From Sphagnum magellanicum (lineage: Eukaryota > Streptophyta > Sphagnopsida > Sphagnales > Sphagnaceae): a stretch of DNA of 64,000 nucleotides. Where the stretch lies: contig CM038918.1 of assembly GCA_021904315.1 (NCBI GenBank), forward strand, positions 20,149,303-20,213,302, in the 5' to 3' direction. The first letter of the stretch is position 1. The number at the start of each line of letters is the position of its first letter. Made by a program: the position numbers and the translations under genes. Below are positions 49,200 through 62,000 of the stretch, in pieces. The notes under the pieces are model-generated. The model searched no databases and was not told the DNA's origin. It saw only the letters and a program-made list of their open reading frames with translations.

Positions 49200-50680
49200 C
49201 GCAAGACACAGTGACCTATGAGGGGTATCACCTCAGTTGCTTGTGGTCAAGAAACTGATTGTAGCCTCGTGAGGTGAGCTGGGAATAGCGAATTCCTGAA
49301 ACTTTCCAAGACCAAACCTTGAGAGACAAGAGATGTAGCTGAAGGCTCCTTAAAATTGTTGAGCTTCCAAGACCAAACTTTAAGCGACACGAGATATTAT
49401 AGAAAGGGTTCCTTGAAATTCTTCAGCTTCCAAGACCAAAGAACGTCCTTGAGAGACACGAGATGTAGCTAGGAGTGGGGGGATTCTTAAAATTCTTGAA
49501 CTCCAAGACAAAATCTTGAGGGATCCAAGGTATGGGTGACCTTGGATTTTTTGAGCACCAAGACCAAATCTGGAGGGATCGGAGGGATGGAGGTGAGGGC
49601 TTGATCCGGAAATCAGACAGCTTCAGGTTACCACAGCTATCAAGGTAACCTGAATATGCTCAGCACGTGAACAGAGCCCAAGGGCCAGAGTCAACCATCA
49701 CCCACCGGTGCACTAACGTGGATGGATGGTGCACTGATGGGTGCACCTTTTTCATCCCTCCCTGTCCTGGGTTAACCAAGGTGGCGAACTCAAGTTAACC
49801 TTTTTTTTTTGTCCTTTCCTCAGCCCAAGTTGGTTTTTTTTTTGCGAACCTTTTTTTCCTCACCTCCCACGCCTGCCCACGTCACATCTACCTACCTACA
49901 TTTAGACTGCTTGCCTATGCACCCTGGCCTCTTCCCTACCTACCTGCTCACCTACCCACCCATCTTCACCAAGGCAAGGACTATGCATGTTGATGAAGGT
50001 ATTGCAATATACCAAGTAGGTTGTTTCATTCTCCTTTTCACCTACCTCCCTACTAGACCCTATAACTTTTCGACTATTGAAAACAAGGTTGCTATGACCC
50101 AATTGAGAGTATCCCAACTAAATTAGATTTCTTTTATGTTATCCTATAAAACTCAACAATTAAATCCCATATGAAGGTATTGTATATGAATTTGATATCT
50201 TTACTCAAGCCACATCAATTCATCGATGTAACCATTCTTGCAATACCCTCATTGAACTTCCTCACAATTATTAGATTTCAAATTCATGCCATACCCTTAG
50301 CACAACTTGCAAAAATATATAAATGAATTAATGGTCACATTGCTCTCATAAAAGTAATGCACACCCACTGGATGGTTTTATTGAAATGTGATACTGATAG
50401 GGCAAATATCATATTGCACTTGCTTTATTTTTTCAATACCTTCATTAAATTAATGCATGAACATAACAAATTTATTATAATGCAATACTTTCAACCCTAT
50501 TAAATTAATTTCATCTCAACTAATTCAACAATGCAATACCCCAAGGACACATTGGAAATAACATATCCAACCTAATGCCCATATACTAATTACCCTCATA
50601 AAGATAATACAAATGCATTGGATCATTTTATTATTTTGCAATACCCAACTAGGCTTAATTGTAACTATTTTATTTCATTT
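49200..50680. other. Region upstream of the epoxide hydrolase gene
   Basis: This is the probable promoter side of the epoxide hydrolase gene. The 49,295-49,580 part is a degenerate tandem repeat and 49,860-50,060 has CCTACC-rich stretches. From there to 50,680 it is AT-rich with no gene seen. Confidence 0.5.
49295..49580 (+). repeat. Degenerate tandem repeat, ~70-80-bp unit, about four copies
   Basis: Each unit contains variants of CCAAGACCAAA, CTTGAGAGACACGAGATGT and a TTCTTAAAATTCTTGA-like block. Units drift in length and sequence. The array starts about 130 bp upstream of the predicted start codon of the epoxide hydrolase. Confidence 0.75.
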
Positions 50681-50689
50681 AAACGGAAA

Positions 50690-51215
50690 AAATCTAGAAA
50701 AATACAGGAAAACAAAAAAAAATTAACTCCAAAAACAAAACCAAAACAAAAAAAGCCAGCAATTTTTTTTAATTACAGAAAATGAAAACGAAAAATATAA
50801 AACCAAGATTTTAAATAAGTATAGAAAGAAAAAAAACAGGGAAAAAAAAAAAAAAACAAGAGGGAAATAATCTAAGAAAAACCAAGGAAACAAAAAATTT
50901 AAAACCCCACAAAAACCAATACTAAGAAAACCAACCAAAAAATAGAAATAAACCAGAAACTTTTTTTAAAAATAGCAATAAAATTTTTAAACAATTCAGT
51001 TTTTAAAATATATATATATATGTAACCAGAATTTAAAAATTACTGAAAATAAAATATTAAAAACAGGAAAAAAAGAAAAAAATCAGAAAAAAATGAAATG
51101 CCAAAAAATGGTGTAAAAAAATCAGCAAAAAAACAGGAAAGAAAAAATTGAAAGCAAAAAAGAAAGAAGAGAAATAAATAAAAGCAATTTTTTTTTAAAA
51201 AAGAAATCAAAACAT
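50690..51215 (+). repeat. A-rich low-complexity tract
   Basis: About 0.5 kb of AAAAACC/GAAAAA-type sequence with a short TATATATA run (51,008-51,021). No gene. Frames on the complementary strand are runs of Phe and Leu. Confidence 0.85.
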
Positions 51216-51984
51216 CGATATGAAAGCACTAAACCTTTACTACAATGAAGAGCTCATGGCAATGGCGACAAACCTCTACTACCATTATTGGTTTACAAAG
51301 GTTGGATTGCAAGATACTCACCTTTCAAATTACCTCTTATGTTGTTTTTCCTCTTCATCTTTCTCCTCTTTTTTTTATTGTTCTTATTCTCCTTTTCCTC
51401 TTCATCTTTCTCCTCCCTTATTTGTTGTTCATGTTTTCCTTTTCTCACTACTACAATTCATGGTTTTTTCGACTAGGTTTTTTAATCAAAAAATATTTAA
51501 AAGTGACAAGCATCAAAAACCCACCCTGTCAATCAAAACAAATCATTTTGGCCATGTCCTATGTGACTGGGCAATCAAATTGAACCTTGACATTTTGACT
51601 AGCAAAGTGATTCACAAAATTCTTATTTACTTGACTTGTAAATAGTAAACCATTTGATTAGATTAATTTTATACCTAAATTAAAATCATTTTTTGGATTA
51701 TTATTTTTAAAATTAATAGGTAGGTAGGTAGTAAATAAGTTTAGGTAAGTTGAGAAAAAGCACTTAGGTATGTACGTATGTGCTAGCCTAGCCTAGCCTT
51801 GTCTACTTAACCTAACCTAACCTAACATCACTAAGCTACCTTAATCTAACCTACCTACCCTTGCCTTGTAAGCATGCACATAGGTTGTAAATATAAAGAA
51901 TTAAACCCCAAACCTTCACAATGATAAACCAAGTGTTCAACTTTTTTATTTCACATGTTTATTTCACTTTGTTAAACATAATGG
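51216..51984. other. Intergenic, TAGG and CCTAA short repeats
   Basis: No recognisable gene. The plus-strand frames near 51,220-51,645 translate TTC/CTCTTC-rich sequence with an internal repeat (TTTTCCTCTTCATCTTTCTCC twice). TAGG tetramers (51,716-51,730) and CCTAGCC/CTAACCTAACC words (51,786-51,860) lie before the minisatellite. Confidence 0.5.
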
Positions 51985-53575
51985 CTAAATCTAGGTGACA
52001 ACTAATGGCTAAATTTAAACTAATGATTAAACCTAATGGCTAAACTCACCAATTTAAACTAATGGTTAAACTTAAAGACTAAATTTAAGGATTTAAATTA
52101 ATGGTTAAACCTAGTGGCTAAATTCAACAATTTAAACTAATGATTAAAATTAATAGTTAAATTCAACGACTTTAAACTAATGGTTAAACCTAATGGCTAA
52201 ACTCACCAACTTAAATTGGTTTAGCAACTAAACTCACCGACTTAAATTAAAGGTTAAACCTAGTGGCTAAATTCAATGACTTAAATTAAAAACTAAACCT
52301 AATGGCTAAATTCAACGACTTAAATTAATGGCTAAACTTAATGGCTAAATTCAACATTTGAAATTAATGGTTAAACCTAGTGGTTAACCTCAACGATTTA
52401 AACAATGGTTAAACTCAATAACTTAAACTAATGGTTAAACCTAGTGGTTAACCTTAACGACTTAAAATAATGGCTAAACCTAATGGTTAAATTCAACAAC
52501 TTAAATTAATGATTAATCCTAATGGTTAAACTCAACAACTTAAACTAATGGTTAAACATAATGGTTAACTTTAACAATTTAAAATAATGGCTAATCCTAG
52601 TGGTTAAACTCAACAAGTTAAACTAATGACTAATTTTAGTTGCTAAATTTAATGATTTAAATTAATGGTCAAACCTAGTGGTTAAACTCACTAACTTAAA
52701 TTAATGGTTAAACCTAATGATTAAACTCACTAACTTAAATTAATGGCTAAACATAGTGTCTAAATTCAACAACTTAAACTAATGGCTAATCCTTGTGGTT
52801 AAACTCAACAATTTAAACTAATGGTTAATCTTAATGGTTAAACTAAATGATTTAAACTAATGGTTAAACCTAGTGGTTAAACTCACTAACTTAAATTAAT
52901 GGCTAAACATAGTGTCTAAACTCAACAACTTAAACTAATAACTAAACCTAGTGGTTAAACTCATCAACTCAAACTAATGGCTAAACCTAATGGCTAAATT
53001 TGTTGACTTAAACTAATGGCTAAACCTAGTGGTTAAACTCAACAATTTAAGTTAATGGTTAAACATAATGATTAAACTTTGACTAAATCTAATGATTAAA
53101 CATAATGGTTAAACCTTATTAATAAACCTAATGACTAAATTTCATGGCTAAACATAGTGGCTAAACTTAATCAATAAACATAATGGTTAAACATATTTCA
53201 TGGCTAAACCTAGGCTAAACCTTGTGACAAAATCTAGTGGATTAACATAATGATTAAATCTTAGCTAAACATAGTGCCTAAAGTTATGTTAAACCTAGTG
53301 GTTAAACATAATGGCTAAATTTAAATTAAACTTAATGGGTAACTTTAATGGTTAAACATATTGGATAAACTTAAACTATATCTAATGGTTATACTTAGGT
53401 AAATTTAAGCTATAACTATTGCCAAAATTTAATGACTCAACTTAGGTTAAATTTAGTGGCAAATTTAGTGGCTAAACATAATGGTTAAATTTTAAATAAA
53501 TTTAATGGCTAAATTTTGGGAATCCTAATGGCTAAATTTAATAGCTAAACATAATGGTTACACATAGTGGCTAAA
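51985..53575 (+). repeat. 1.6-kb minisatellite of ~39-bp units (three 13-mers)
   Basis: About 40 units of the type TAATGGTTAAACC-TAGTGGTTAAACT-CAACAACTTAAAC, each divisible into three related 13-mers. Towards the right end the 39-bp order breaks down into simpler 13-bp alternation. TAGG-rich sequence flanks both ends (51,716-51,730 and 53,580-53,720). No open coding frame is sustained. Confidence 0.9.
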
Positions 53576-55807
53576 ATTAGATAGGTAGGTAGATGGATTA
53601 ATAAATAAATAATATGTTGGTAGGTGGGTAGGTAAGTAAGTAGGTTTTACAAAAATGAAAAATATAGGTAGGTATGTATGTAGGTAGGTAAATAAAAGGT
53701 GGGTGGGTGGGTGGGTACTAGGTAGGTAAGTAATTATTAAATAAATAAGTGGATGAGTATGTAGGAGGTAGATTCATAAGGTAGTAAACCATGTCGTATT
53801 TGACAAAAAATCATTAACCATCTTGACTAAATGTTCAATTTGATTAAAGACCATTAGTGATTTTTACTAAAGATCATTGGCCATTTTGACTAAGGTTGTA
53901 CAACTTGATTATGTGTATCTAGTCAAATGAACCATTATAGTCAAGGTGATTAGTCAACAAATACATGTGTCATTCAAACCCTTGGCCTTTAATCAAAATG
54001 ACAAGTTAATCAATTTGAACCGTTTTTAAAAGTATGAATTGTAGTAATGAACCTTAAGCGAATTTATATTCTTCATGAGAAAAATTTACACATTGAGTGG
54101 ATTGGCTCATTTACCACCTAATTTGTGATGTCCTTACTCACTATTAATATGGTCATGTGTAGTGTAAGATTTTTGGGTACATAAAGAACGAAAAATGTGA
54201 AAGAATTGTCGTTAGTGTTGTGCCTCGGGCTTGTGACATCTTGTTGACCAACGTTTTGTTATACCTAGATGGGGATGACATTGCTTTCATGGTGTCTTGC
54301 AATCATCCACTCAAGGTTTAGACCATGCATGCCTTGGGTTTTGAATGTTCCAATGCAACTGTCCACTTGCAACACAAAAGGATTATTTGCAAGCATGTTA
54401 TAAAAAATTACAATATGTTCCATCCAACCATTCCTAATGGTGCATTGTTCAAGAAACAAGTTTTTTTCATGGGGTGCAAAGGGGATCCCTAATAACAGGA
54501 TTGTCAATTATTGAAGACTTGCTTCCTAAAAAACAACACAACCTTCCATAGATCAAAGACTTTCCCACCTCTTAGGATACAAAACATCATGATCTCCAAT
54601 AGAGAAACAACATTAGTAACCTTATTGAATTAATGTGGCTTGAAATACTAAACACAACAATGGAAATTTCAACCTTGCAATAACATTTGTTCTTTTCGTT
54701 GAAAGTTGTTAGAGGCAAACAATAGGACATGTTTGCACAAGGTTTGGTTGGGTTGGAGCATTCAAATGACTAACATTTGTTCCCAATGAATCCTAGTGAT
54801 AATAATATGAAAAGGCGCAAAGGTGTGCTTGAACCTAAAGGTGTTAATTTTCAAAATCTAAAAGATAAAACAACCAAGTTTATTCACATTTAATTGGATG
54901 TTTGCACTTGTAGAAATCTACTTTGTTAATAACAGATATCAATTGTTTAAACCTTACCATGCACTTGTTGGTGACAAATGTGCATTTCTTAATAACTATT
55001 TATACGAAGGCCCCCAACAAAAAATGTATGCCTCCTTTCTCAAACTTTGAATTATTATGTATCAAATTCTTAGCATATACTCCCATCAATAGCCTGACAT
55101 TGTTTTGAACTTGCAACTATGGAACCTACTTTGTCCATTTAAAACACACAGACCACCATATTACAATGATGTTCTCTAGTTCATGATGTTTTTATTACTT
55201 TGGTAGTTTCTATAATGGCTGCCTACTTAAAAAAGTTCAATGATGCCAAACTTATCTACATATTAAAACAACTAGTTGGTTTACATTTATGCATTATGTT
55301 CTCAGATAATGCAATACCTAATCACCTAATTCATAGTTCAAGTCAAGGGCAAACATGTGTACTTTCATGTCTATGGAGCACAAATGTTAAATGTTCTGAA
55401 ATCAAAAAAGGATTAAAAGGTATATGATTCAGGGAAAATATCATAACATTACATAAATTACAAATGATTTTGTACATATGTTTGCTACATATGGAGTCTT
55501 AGAAACATAGTGAAAAGCCATATAACCAATGGTCAAATGGATGACAAATTACAACAAATGCCAAAGGCACTTATAGACATGGACAACATGTAGACTAAAA
55601 AATGTTTGAGGACTCTAAAACATATGGATGTGCTTTCAAGTTTTGCCACTTCTTCAAATTGCAACACCACTCCCAAATGCTTTAGAGGTCGACTTAGTGC
55701 CTTCATGTTGTTCTTCCAAATCAACAACCCACTTTATAGATCTATTTTCAGAACCTTGTATAGTTTACATTAGTGTTTTGATTGATGTGGTTCGAGTTGC
55801 CAATGCA
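53576..55807. other. Repeat-rich intergenic DNA, no gene recognised
   Basis: TAGG/TGGG tetramers occupy 53,577-53,770. Imperfect repeats of a CATTTTGACTAA kind follow to about 54,000. The rest is AT-rich with short frames (for example minus 54,507-54,265) that match nothing I know. Confidence 0.5.
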
Positions 55808-56284
55808 TCATGCCTCAAAAACCATGTAGGGGTCATATGTAGCAAAACATGTATAATGACATAAATTTGTGTTTAGTACATTTGCAAAAAAACTTGCACA
55901 TGGAGAGAAAGTAGTTTTGCCACTTAAGGGTTTAAATGCACATACCTTAATGGATGATTCTAGGTCTTCTACCATGTAATCGTAGAACTTTTGTATGGAT
56001 TTCATAACATAAAAGCCACATTCCCAATTTGATTGTTGTTGTGGACCATCAAGCCACACCCAATTGAATTTTGAAAATGTTCATTTCTATGCACGTGACC
56101 TTGAAAATTTTCCTTCTGTAATTGTGCATACTTTTGCAAAATAACATAACAAGATGGCATTGTGAAAGAGGTTTGTAAATCTGAGAGGATCATAATGAAA
56201 CAAATGTTCTACACTCAAGATCAGAAAACTCCAGTGACTAGCATCTTTGATTGGGATAAATATTGCTTTCACTATTGTAGGCAA
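55808..56284 (-). pseudogene. Ulp1-like (C48) cysteine protease remnant
   Basis: One minus-strand frame (56,284-56,087) reads FIPIKDASHWSFLIL then FHYDPL. Another (56,059-55,808) reads GPQQQSNWECGFYVMKS. Together these give the His, Asp, Gln and Cys of a Ulp1/SUMO-protease-type catalytic core in the correct order, but a frameshift near 56,090-56,060 separates them. Plant Mutator- and CACTA-like transposons often carry such a domain, so a transposon origin is likely. No transposase or terminal repeats were identified nearby. Confidence 0.6.
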
Positions 56285-58700
56285 CTAAATTTTTTTGTGG
56301 ACGAACTAAATGACATTATGTTTAGACTCCCCCTTTTCTTTTTTCCAGTTCTTAACAATGTCCCACATATGGGGGTGTGTGATGTATAAATCACAAAATG
56401 AAAGATGTTTGTGCATAAACCACAACTTAAAGAAATCCATAATGTTAGTGGAAAGGCGGCTTTCACTGCAGTTGAGGAAGGTAATGTTTGCATCGATTCT
56501 CAATTTCAAATAATCACCTAAATGACAAAAGAAATTGTAGAATCTTTTGTCCCACCTCTGGAGTCAATGAATTTTTCCACCACTATCACGAACTTATTTC
56601 ACAATTATAGTTTAAGCTATAAGTGTCAATGATGGTTCTATTTGAAGATTAAGAAACAAAATTCAATATTGTAGCCTGTTGACAACTGACATACACAACC
56701 TAATGTCTATGCTTGAAGGTCAAAAATATTTTCAATGACAAACAAACCTTTCCAAAAAAAAACAAAAAAAAATGTCCAAAAAACTTGCATTACAAACTTA
56801 AAATTTTGATACATAACCGCATTGTATATGTTGTTGATGAATTGTTAATTAGTTGGGCTTGTCTATGTGGGAAAAGGTATATAATCCTATAGAGACTCAA
56901 TACATTTTGAAGCAAATAAACCTTAAGTCCTTAACACATAATTGTTACTTACTTCTGCTCTACAAGAATTGTGGCAACTATAATGTCCAATTGTTCAATG
57001 TTGTGTTTTCTTCATGTTTTATAACAAAAATGGGGGAAGACAAATGATCAGGGTCACTATCTTTAATTATGCCTTGCATGTCTAAGGTTAGCTATAATTA
57101 TGCTATTCTTTGGTTTGACACTTCATAGTTCATTTTTAAATCTTAAAAGGTACCTACTTTCCTCCCCCTTATTTGCACTTCTTATTATAGTTGAATCTTA
57201 TACACTTGTTCCAACTAATTTTTTTTTCATTGCAGCAATGTTGTGGGTATTGATCCAATTTCCCTTCAAACTAGTAATTGTAGTAGCCTTTGTCGATGTG
57301 GTAGTAGTCCATTATGCCCATGATCCTTATAGTCGATAATGAAGAGCCAATCTCTGCAAGAAAAAACAAATAAGCACATGTAAAACCCAACCCAATTGTT
57401 TGATTAGTGTGAGATTGAAGTGACTACATGTTATGATGGAGTTCAATTAGGATGTCCAAGATAATGGAAAATAATCAAACACATCTTCTACTAGCCTTCA
57501 AGCTATGTGAGCCATAAAAGAAAGTTGCAAGTTTTAAGAAATTAAAACAAGACGTTTGGAATTACATTTTAGTAGTTATGTGGGTATTGAGATGTGTTGT
57601 ACTTGTGATGAGATTTGTGTTTCATTGCTTCATGTTTCAATATCGTGTTGTTGCAATTGTAGATGTGATGGTTGTTTTGTTGAGTTATGCCTTAAGTATT
57701 GTGTGTGTTGTTGTGTCAAATACATGGTTGTTGATGTAGTGGGAAATGACAACTAATGATCTTGCCATCATAGGTATTTGGAGGTCCACAAAAGAAGAAC
57801 AAGATTTATAAATCCACAATGCAATAGAGTAGATATCATTATGTCATCTTGTACTTTGAAGACAAGTATGAGTAATTGGCCTTGGAAGCATATTTTGACA
57901 TTTGATGCGTTGTTGTGCTTATAGGTAATAGGCCATCATTTGAATGCAAGTTTTGTGGCAATTTGTTCAAAGACAAAAATATTTTGTCTTACCGCAAAAT
58001 GATGAATTTGTGCCTTGATTACACGAGCGGTGAACTACTCAAAATGTATCCAATGATGACAAAAGTTGAAGTTAAGGAGTTTCATATGTTAGGGGAGTTC
58101 AAGTTTGGGAAAACATTCCCAAACCAAAGCAAATGAACAATTGATGATGTGTTAGAGCAAACCAAAAAAAGGGTTACACCACCAAAATTACAGAAGTAAC
58201 CATTTGGTATGTCGCCTCTAAGACCCATACATTTAAAGGAGAAAGATGTATATGAACTAAGTAGTGATGAAGACTTCTTCTTAAGTCATAGTGTGAAAGC
58301 AAGTATAATTTTTCATCTATCTTACATTTTATTTCATGGTTGCAAATTGACATTTGTAATGGTAAGTATTGGCATGTTTCTTCTTAATAGTGGTATTTTG
58401 GAGCTTTCTAGGTTCTACTGCAAATAATCAAAGAAAAAAAGTTAATATTCCTATGAAACAATCATTAGAGCATGTGAAACCTAATAAACTATCTACTAGG
58501 TAAAACAAAATAGCCCCCCCTATAATTATTCCCATCTATGTTTATGCCACCAAGGAATGCAATGCATTTCACAAGAATTAATGTAGAAGCAAAGTCGAAA
58601 GCAATTGCAAAAAGTTTCATAATTGAAAGTTCTTGTGAACTACCTCCTCCCCTGACAAAAGTGAAAATCAATGGACTTTATGTTCTTCTATTAGAAACAA
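56285..58700. other. AT-rich DNA with scattered short frames
   Basis: No gene is recognised. A plus-strand frame at 57,915-58,136 contains FECKFCGNLFKDKN, which looks like half of a zinc finger but lacks the histidines. The minus-strand sequence just above 56,285 may continue the protease remnant. Confidence 0.4.
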
Positions 58701-58718
58701 ACATTGTGATGGATAGGA

Positions 58719-59061
58719 AGATCTTGGAAAAGCCTAAAGAGAGACTATGGTGCTTTTGATGAAAATGGAAACAAAAGTTATTTTGGGAAACATGTTGATT
58801 TTTACATTTGGCTAGTCATGGTACCTTTATTTGCTTGTAAGTATTATAAGGTTTGTAATATTTAATTTTCTTTGGTTCTTGCTTTTAAATAATGTTCTTT
58901 TACCCTTTTCTTTTTCCATGCAAGTTGGTGGAAGGATTGAAAGGACAAGCCACATTAGTGACATTGTCAAACAAACTTTCAATGCATGGACATTTGGAGG
59001 GGGTGGAAAGAACACAATGAACAAGTTTAATCAAATGACATGCCTATGGGAATATTTGTAG
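58719..59061 (+). pseudogene. Unrecognised spliced coding fragment
   Basis: An open frame ...KSLKRDYGAFDENGNKSYF... to ...VMVPLFA meets a donor GTAAGTAT at 58,837. After an intron of 88 bp with a pyrimidine-rich acceptor (TTTTTCCATGCAAG, ending 58,924) the frame continues in matching phase as GGRIERTSHISDIVKQTF...CLWEYL and stops at 59,061. The two sides look like continuous protein sequence, but I do not recognise the family. Upstream the frame meets a stop near 58,705, so the 5' part is missing or in another exon or frame. Confidence 0.35.
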
Positions 59062-62000
59062 TACCTGCAATTGAGAAAGGAATATGATGAAAAGAAAGTA
59101 GGAGCTATAGAATAGAAACTAAACTTGCACAAACTTCTAAACATGATTCTTTGCTTAAAAAAGGTGAGATCTTTCTTTCAACTCATGTGATTGAATTATT
59201 TATCCAAATGCAACCAAGAAATTTTGTTCAAACAAAAAATGAAGAAAAAATCATAAGAAACTATTACCTACATTGAGTTCCTCATGTATCAAAAACAAAA
59301 CACCAAAATCCTAGATAGTAGGCAAAGTTCTACTATGCTTAAAATTGAACTTCAACTAGGATTCTACTGAAATCAACAATGTTGTTGAGAACATAATTTA
59401 ACCTTAATATGATTAGACATGCTTGAAAAAAGCTCAAGAATGGTTTTGCCGCTACAACTATCAATTATGGTAGAAAGCACCATGTGCCTTTATGAATTAA
59501 AAAATTATAAACACAGTTGACTTGCAAAAAACATTTATAGCAATAGATAGTAACTACTAGTCATGCTCCATAATTCAAAACCAAACATCTCACTCATCAC
59601 ATATTCTAGACATGGCAATCAACAATTTACAACACAACTTACACAAAAAGGATAACAAAAACATGTACTAAACAGGAGAGAAAGCAAGCACCCGTTGATT
59701 CTTGGTCACTCAATATTTCTAGATTTTAGATGGGTTGTTGGTGAATTAGGGTTTTTAAGTATGTTATGTGATTGGACTTTCCCAACAACGATACAACAGC
59801 TCCAAGTGACTACATTCCAACACACACAATGAAAGGGGGAAAAAATGAAATGGGAGACTCACCCCTTCTAGCCATCCTTTTGTTGCCAACTTTACAATAT
59901 TGATGTATTTCTATTGACCAAAGAGGTGAATCATGTAGGGGTCTTCTTCAACTATTATCGGCAAAATATTTGAAAGAAAATGCTTGCATTCTCTTTCTTT
60001 GTTTGTTGCCATTGCCAGGAATTCAAGGTTGTCAAGCTTTAAGATGTTTTTGGTCCCCAATATGACGAACTCAATGGCATGGTAATTGTCCATAACTATG
60101 ATATTTTGCTCAATTTGTGCAAAGTCTGTAGTGATTTCGAAAGGCATTAAATTGTGTTGTTTAGCAAAGCTTCCAATTGTAGACTCCATGTTCTTTCCAA
60201 GAAAAGCTCCTTCCATGATTGGCCAAACCCAATAATGCAACGCAAGTAAATGCAACACAAGCTCGTTGTGTGCTTTAGTATTGAATTTGTTAAACTCATC
60301 ACTTCACCAATAAATGCAACATTCACAATACTAAATGTACATGACGAATATGTTGCAACTCAACCGTAAACCCTAAACCTTCATATTTTGCTCGTGAGAT
60401 GTAGACATGGAGCTTATCCTTTTGCATCTAAAAAAAGGGAAATTTCAAACATGATCTATGAGTGTAATTTTTTGTAGAATGCATACCTTGTTTTGCAAAA
60501 CATAGATCATGTTGTAGATCATGTCGATGGTGTTGCAGTTGACAATGATCGACAAAGTGAGGTTCGACAACAAATGTGAAATGAATGTCGACAATCATCT
60601 ACAGGGGTGGATGGAGGACGGAAACTCGTGGGTCCGTCTGATGACATGGAGAAGGTGAAGGTGGGGTCACTGGATGACATGGACATTGAAACAATAGGGC
60701 CCAGTGGCAGGGCCTGCAGTAGGCATGGAAGGCATGAAAGTGGGGTCAGGTGGTGGGGCACTAATGCTAAAACAGCTCCAAACAGAGCTTGTTAGGGGGT
60801 ATTTAGCACCTCACCACAGGGACAGGGACTGTGGCATTGGATCCAACTTTTGGGAGTTTTCCCTTATTAGAACCGCTTTCATATTAGATGAACCGTTTTT
60901 TTGGTGAAAGTGTTTAGACTGTTGAGATTGGAATGGATTTTTTTGCGGTTCAGAGTGTGGACACAGTACGTAGATGTGCAACACCTTTGTCTATTGGCAG
61001 GGCCAGCGTGCTTGTGATGCCTTGTTTTTTGTTTTCTGAGCAAATGGAAAATCCATTAAAAGGAGAGGAGCCCAAACAACAAGGACCAAGGCGGCCAGAC
61101 CTGGGGTTCCTCTCATCTTTTGGATGCCTCTTGATTTGCATTTTGCTCCCATTTTAGCAATCTCATTGGCCAGAGACTTTAGGTATATAATCAGCCTCGT
61201 CCACAGATCCTATGTATTTTGTGTAACTACTTTCTACACTAATATTATAACCCTTGTCTGTATAGGTACCAACTTTTCCAATAGAATTTGCATGCAGCCA
61301 AATCAGATAGCTGAGCATGCTCTCAAGACCCGGATCATTTTTTTCAGTGGGGGAGGGGGGTGGTGTGTGCATAGAAATTTTCTTTTTGGTGTCACCACCG
61401 TGTTCCCAATGTGTTCCTCACATGTTTCCAATGACGTTTTGCAAGTTCCCAATGAGTTCCCAATAGCAGCACAGTTTTATCCCATATGGATTGCTCATAA
61501 TGCTCATAGTCTCCCTTCTCACCTATGTAGTTGGCCCAAAAGGGATCTTCAAATAGAAACTTTTATTTTGAGGGAGGCTCCAAAATTTCAGTTTATTTTT
61601 CTTAATGTTTCCTTGTGTGTTGGGCCAATCAAAATGGCTTATAGCAACCCAAGAAAAAACAAACAAACCTTGAGAGGCACGACCATCTAATTAATACAAT
61701 TAACAATAGGTCCCACTAAGATTATATTCATAGTTCATGCCCCGACCATTAGCCTAGGCCAAAAATGGTGAAGAAGAGAGGTGAGCCAGCATTCACCCAA
61801 GGGACCCAGTTTTTTTTTCTTTTGTTGAGGGCTGTTGGATGTTTTGGGATTTTTTGTTGTTCTCAATAAAATAAATACCCCCAGTTTATAATGGGGGTAT
61901 TAGACAAGGCCAAAAATGGTGACAAACAGTTTTGGAACATAGAAATTTCATGCAGCCAATGGGAAGGCTCAGCATGCACTCAAAGTGCCTTGATTTTTTT

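Noticed and set aside
51985..53575. CCTAA-containing minisatellite as a telomeric array or CRISPR-like repeat
   Set aside because: Units are contiguous 13/39-mers without spacers, and the motif does not match the plant telomere repeat CCCTAAA.
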